DNA from: Clostridia bacterium
GTDB taxonomy: Bacteria > Bacillota_A > Clostridia > Christensenellales > Aristaeellaceae
Direction: 5' to 3'
NCBI GenBank assembly: GCA_017397695.1
Contig: JAFQIF010000030.1
Location: forward strand, 1-9,115
DNA: 9,115 bases
Shown here piece by piece: positions 7,173-9,115 of this stretch. The position numbers and the translations under genes were made by a program. Every line of letters starts with the position of its first letter. Positions within the stretch are counted from its first letter, which is position 1. The notes under the pieces were generated by a model. The model was given only the letters and a program-made list of their open reading frames with translations, was not told the origin of the DNA and did no database searches.

Positions 7173-7406
7173 TCAAGCGGCATTGACCATGTAGTTGAGC
7201 ATGATGGAATAATCGCTCGGATTGGTGAGAGAAAGGGTCAGACCGTTCTTGTTCACGTCCATCATGCGGAGCATCTGAGCTGCAATTCGATCATTTTTCA
7301 GGCTGCAGGTGCTCTGATCCGGAAGGTGGAGAACAACGTCGCCGCTGCAGCTATTCACCTTCTCGAGAAATCTGTCGGTATTGGGGATCAGCAGGATCTT
7401 AAGCAT
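7173..7406 (-). CDS. Small conserved-looking protein of unknown function (77 aa)
   Basis: I do not recognise this protein with confidence. It begins MLKILLIPNTDRFLEKV, has cysteines at 20 and 34, and ends SDYSIMLNYMVNAA. The alternation of hydrophobic strands and an amphipathic stretch near NDRIAAQMLRMM (38-49) loosely recalls the HPr/PTS fold, but no phosphorylatable-histidine motif is visible, so this is only a guess. It has no signal peptide or clear membrane segment. The ATG at 7406 is preferred over one at 7415 because AAAGGA (7421-7416) is 9 nt from the first and abuts the second. It lies between the membrane protein gene and the adhE promoter. A weak 6-bp hairpin (GGTCAA/TTGACC, 7171-7188) overlaps its stop codon, but no clear terminator follows, so some read-through into the adhE leader is possible. 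Confidence 0.7.
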   Translation of the reverse strand: MLKILLIPNTDRFLEKVNSCSGDVVLHLPDQSTCSLKNDRIAAQMLRMMDVNKNGLTLSLTNPSDYSIMLNYMVNAA

Positions 7407-7446
7407 GAAGATCATTCCTTTCTGATTTGAATGAGATGTATGTGAA

Positions 7447-7528
7447 CCGCGTCAAAGCGCCAGCGGATTTGAAAAAAACACTTGAGGAGGTTGTGCTCTA
7501 TGTAAATATGACCGACGCTTTGACGCGG
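7447..7528. repeat. 13-bp perfect inverted repeat between the 77-aa and membrane protein genes
   Basis: CCGCGTCAAAGCG (7447-7459) and CGCTTTGACGCGG (7516-7528) are exact reverse complements around 56 nt. On the minus strand the far arm begins 16 nt beyond the membrane protein stop, and a run of seven T lies inside the loop rather than after the stem. It could be a large-loop 3' hairpin for the upstream gene, or two head-to-head sites for a DNA-binding protein. Confidence 0.65.
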
Positions 7529-7544
7529 GTTGTTTGACGATGGG

Positions 7545-8123
7545 TTACATCCAGCAGCGCACCTGCATGGACCAGGGCTCGCGTTTCTTGGCTTCGCTGG
7601 AATAGACTTCGTAGATGTCGATGCCAAGGATCAGAGTCATCATAGCGCTGTCGAAGAGCCAGAGATCAAAGGCGAAGGCCAGGGGGCTGAACAACGCGAT
7701 CAGACTGAGCGCGAAGGTCAGCGCGGTGCTGAGTACAGGAAAGAGCAGGTAAGGCGTATCGGTGCTTCTAGCATCGAAGACGACAGCTACCTTGAAGAGG
7801 GAAACCATCAGCATCGTCAGACCGAAAGCAACGGAAGGCGTGGTATACGTTACAGAGAACCAGTACCGCATCGTTGCGATGATGAATCCGATGATGAGAA
7901 GCGTGACGCCTCTGCGAAGTTCGGGCTCATATCTGAGGTGCGTGGGCGTCGCGCGGTAGTACTTCCTGATGCAGTGCAGGCCGTAGATCATGGAGAGAAT
8001 TCCGACGCAGACGGTAATGATTTCAACCACATCCGGCAGCTGCAGCATGAGCAGGACTGCGATGAACAGTTCAGTCAGAATCATGATGACTTCATAGATG
8101 TGACGGTTGAGCGTTCTGGACAT
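7545..8123 (-). CDS. Six-helix integral membrane protein, possibly HdeD/DUF308-like
   Basis: A 192-residue hydrophobic protein with six likely transmembrane segments, at about residues 10-28, 33-53, 71-91, 96-116, 124-146 and 150-171. Short charged linkers such as RKYYRATPTHLRYEPELRRG (53-72) and a basic C-terminal tail (EAKKREPW, 177-184) separate or follow them. Size and topology fit the DUF308/HdeD family of small bacterial membrane proteins, whose biochemical role in Firmicutes is undefined; the resemblance is by architecture rather than by a decisive motif. Aromatic and charged residues in the third pair (FDLWLFDSAMM, 152-162) might be functional. The ATG at 8123 follows AGGAGGT (8138-8132) by 8 nt. 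A good promoter lies about 175 nt upstream (8305-8332), so the gene has a long leader. It is divergent from the sigma factor gene, and co-regulation is possible but unproven. Confidence 0.85.
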   Translation of the reverse strand: MSRTLNRHIYEVIMILTELFIAVLLMLQLPDVVEIITVCVGILSMIYGLHCIRKYYRATPTHLRYEPELRRGVTLLIIGFIIATMRYWFSVTYTTPSVAFGLTMLMVSLFKVAVVFDARSTDTPYLLFPVLSTALTFALSLIALFSPLAFAFDLWLFDSAMMTLILGIDIYEVYSSEAKKREPWSMQVRCWM

Positions 8124-8304
8124 GTTGGATTACCTCCTGTGGTGGAATTGGGAAGCGCATTTTGTGATGCCTGATAAGGCGATTTCTTTGGGGAAAAACT
8201 TTGTTAGAAGTTTGACTGCCTATTGGAGAAGCGTTATTTAATTGACGCCTAATTGCCTCGCTTCTTTTTGCGATCTGTTTGCTTGTTTCCCTCCTTGCAA
8301 TGCC

Positions 8305-8332
8305 ATTATATCTCAAAATCCAAATAATACAA
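8305..8332 (-). promoter_or_regulatory. Sigma-A-type promoter for the six-helix membrane protein
   Basis: TTGTAT (8332-8327) and a perfect TATAAT (8310-8305) are separated by 16 nt on the minus strand. Transcription would start near 8298, giving a leader of about 175 nt. That leader begins almost at AAGGAGG (8296-8290), an RBS-like sequence with no ATG, GTG or TTG at usable distance. Confidence 0.65.
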
Positions 8333-8426
8333 TAGAAAAAAGGCATCTAAACAGGTTTGTGCATGAAAGGGATAATTTAGTGCATGTGAAGAAAATATGA
8401 TGGTTGTGATAAATAAGTAACGAGCG

Positions 8427-8472
8427 AAAGGCGCGAAGTAGAAGAGATAGACTCGGACTTCAGTGGCGCTTT
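8427..8472. other. Imperfect stem-loop in the divergent intergenic region
   Basis: GCGCGAAGT (8431-8439) pairs with ACTTC (8457-8461) and GCGC (8466-8469) around a 4-nt bulge, extended by AAA/TTT at the ends. The loop is 17 nt. It has a short T-tract on the plus side but no plus-strand gene before it, so a terminator role is uncertain. Confidence 0.4.
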
Positions 8473-8538
8473 ATTGTGCTGAATTGTATCAAATTGTGCA
8501 TGTCTAAACCATTTCGTGATATGTACGCTGAATATTGT
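8473..8538 (+). repeat. ATTGT direct repeats phased at 10 bp upstream of the sigma factor
   Basis: ATTGT occurs at 8473, 8483 and 8493, exactly 10 bp apart, within ATTGTGCT, ATTGTATC and ATTGTGCA. A fourth copy, at 8534, is 41 bp further on and overlaps the candidate -35. Spacing close to one helical turn suggests binding on one DNA face, by a regulator or through intrinsic bending. Confidence 0.45.
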
Positions 8539-8563
8539 GACGTGCTATCATTTCGTATAGATA
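8535..8563 (+). promoter_or_regulatory. Candidate promoter(s) for the ECF sigma factor gene
   Basis: TTGTGA (8535-8540) is followed after 17 nt by TAGATA (8558-8563). An overlapping alternative is an extended -10, TGCTATCAT (8543-8551). Either would give a leader of roughly 105-120 nt. Autoregulated ECF promoters have different consensus sequences, and I could not assign one. Confidence 0.3.
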
Positions 8564-8589
8564 ATGCTCTGTGAAGGGTATTTACAGAC

Positions 8590-8620
8590 AGGAGGTGACA
8601 TCAGCCGTCCGAAAGGATGG
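8590..8620 (+). promoter_or_regulatory. Start-less full-length Shine-Dalgarno followed by a GNRA hairpin
   Basis: AGGAGGTGA (8590-8598) is a 9-nt complement of the 16S rRNA 3' end, but no ATG, GTG or TTG lies 5-9 nt downstream. CCGTCC-GAAA-GGATGG (8605-8620) then forms a 6-bp hairpin with a GNRA tetraloop. An ATG at 8617 inside its 3' arm opens a 7-codon frame ending at 8640. Confidence 0.5.
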
Positions 8621-8648
8621 GTCGACGGATAAGTAGGTAGAAGAACGA

Positions 8649-8667
8649 TACTCTATATCATAGAGTA
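8649..8667 (+). promoter_or_regulatory. 8-bp palindrome abutting the sigma factor RBS
   Basis: TACTCTAT (8649-8656) and ATAGAGTA (8660-8667) are perfect reverse complements around a 3-nt loop. The last base is the first base of the RBS AGGAGG (8667-8672). It could be an operator, or a small hairpin that affects ribosome access. Confidence 0.5.
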
Positions 8668-8677
8668 GGAGGTAGAT

Positions 8678-9115
8678 ATGGAGAATACGAAAGCGGTGTA
8701 TTTGAACCGAGAGGTCAGATTGAACCACTGGCTTGAGACATATTCAGAGGCTCTCCTCCAAACTTGCTTATATATGCTTCCTGATCGTGCACAGGCGGAA
8801 GATGCTGTGCAGGATACACTCATCAAAGCGTGGAGATATTTAGGCAAGCGAAAAGAAAACAGCATTGTGAATGAAAGGGCATGGCTGATGCGAATTGCGA
8901 TCAACACATGCAAAGACTATCTGCGAACGGGATGGTTTCAGTATGTGGATCGAAGCCGGCCTGACGAAACCATTCCGCCAAAGATGTTGTCGATCGATGC
9001 GAAAGAGCCAATGATAACGTTCTTGGTAAAAGAGTTGCCAGCGAAGTATAGGCAAGTTGTGCTGCTTCATTACTTTCAAGGAATGACTCAGCAAGAGATT
9101 GCTGAGAGGCTCAAA
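8678..9115 (+). CDS. ECF-subfamily RNA polymerase sigma factor (sigma-70 family), C-terminus cut by window edge
   Basis: The frame from ATG 8678 stays open to the window end and shows 146 residues. Most ECF factors have about 160-190, so the tail of region 4 is missing. Region 2 spans about residues 18-85. It includes the core-binding and -10-recognition helices with PDRAQAEDAVQDTLIKAWRYL (35-55), the hallmark DAxQDTxxKAW pattern, and WLMRIAINTCKDYLR (69-83). Region 4 starts at about 115, with LPAKYRQVVLLHYFQGMTQQEIAERL (120-145), the beginning of the helix-turn-helix that reads the -35. The start is supported by AGGAGG (8667-8672) with a 5-nt spacer. Such factors redirect transcription in response to envelope or other stress and usually sit beside an anti-sigma gene, which here would lie past the right edge. 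Its A+T-richer codon use differs from the left-hand operon. Its targets are unknown. Confidence 0.95.
   Translation, partial: MENTKAVYLNREVRLNHWLETYSEALLQTCLYMLPDRAQAEDAVQDTLIKAWRYLGKRKENSIVNERAWLMRIAINTCKDYLRTGWFQYVDRSRPDETIPPKMLSIDAKEPMITFLVKELPAKYRQVVLLHYFQGMTQQEIAERLK

Larger units (their letters stand above)
8124..8677. other. Divergent intergenic region rich in regulatory structure
   Basis: These 554 nt separate the minus-strand membrane protein from the plus-strand sigma factor and are visibly more A+T-rich than the genes to the left. The only frame of any size, 8346-8092 on the minus strand, lacks a usable RBS and runs into the downstream gene's leader. The region holds a strong minus-strand promoter, an orphan AAGGAGG near that transcript's 5' end, an AAACTT/AAGTTT hairpin (8194-8210 area), GTGCATG and ATTGT repeats, plus-strand promoter candidates, a second orphan Shine-Dalgarno with a GNRA hairpin, and a palindrome at the sigma RBS. 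No tRNA or known RNA was recognised. Confidence 0.7.

Noticed and set aside
7447..7528. CRISPR repeat or insertion-sequence end
   Set aside because: Only one inverted pair exists, with no direct-repeat array, no transposase frame and no recognisable target duplication.
7508..7537. Plus-strand 9-codon frame after GAGGAGG in the inverted-repeat interior
   Set aside because: It is too short and lies 13 or more nt from the SD-like sequence, with ATG-TAA intervening. There is no independent support for coding.
7530..8174. Plus-strand frame of 214 codons opposite the six-helix membrane protein
   Set aside because: The translation is extremely charged and low in hydrophobics, typical of the complement of a membrane protein gene. 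The minus-strand gene has a strong RBS and promoter.
8092..8346. Minus-strand 84-residue frame upstream of the membrane protein
   Set aside because: It starts upstream of the TATAAT promoter at 8305-8310, so its first codons would not be transcribed from it. There is no good RBS, and it overlaps the start of the downstream gene.

Overview
The window reads as chromosomal DNA of a strictly anaerobic, fermentative Firmicute, most likely a moderate-G+C Clostridia member. This rests on gene content (bifunctional AdhE, a short [FeFe] hydrogenase of the group B type, [2Fe-2S] thioredoxin-like ferredoxins), strong AGGAGG-type ribosome binding sites on nearly every gene, and the MATE and ECF sigma families seen. 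It is an inference from content, not a taxonomic assignment.

Layout. Everything from 1 to 8123 is coded on the minus strand. Reading in that direction: a six-helix membrane protein (8123-7545), a 77-residue protein of unknown function (7406-7173), then a promoter, a candidate structured leader RNA (about 7106-6996) and the tight gene group adhE (6934-4241), an APH/choline-kinase-like phosphotransferase (4223-3474), two thioredoxin-like [2Fe-2S] ferredoxins (3461-3213 and 3208-2885) and an [FeFe] hydrogenase (2840-1419). A 14-bp perfect stem-loop (1341-1382) follows the hydrogenase. After it comes a MATE-family efflux pump with its own RBS, cut by the left window edge. At the right, divergent on the plus strand, an ECF-type sigma factor begins at 8678 and is cut by the right edge.

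How the genes may work together. AdhE reduces acetyl-CoA to ethanol and so consumes NADH. The hydrogenase disposes of (or recovers) electrons as H2, with the small ferredoxins as likely electron carriers or partner subunits. Intergenic spacings of 17, 12, 4 and 44 nt suggest one transcript for ethanol and H2 metabolism. The kinase-fold protein inside this redox operon is the unexplained member. No NuoF-like NADH/flavin subunit and no hydrogenase maturation gene (HydE/F/G) lies in the window, so the electron path is open.

The parts most worth a second look are the operon itself, the multi-arm leader RNA ahead of adhE, and the 554-nt divergent intergenic region (8124-8677). That region holds ATTGT repeats phased at 10 bp, two Shine-Dalgarno sequences with no start codon at normal distance, a GNRA-capped hairpin, and an 8-bp palindrome touching the sigma-factor RBS.
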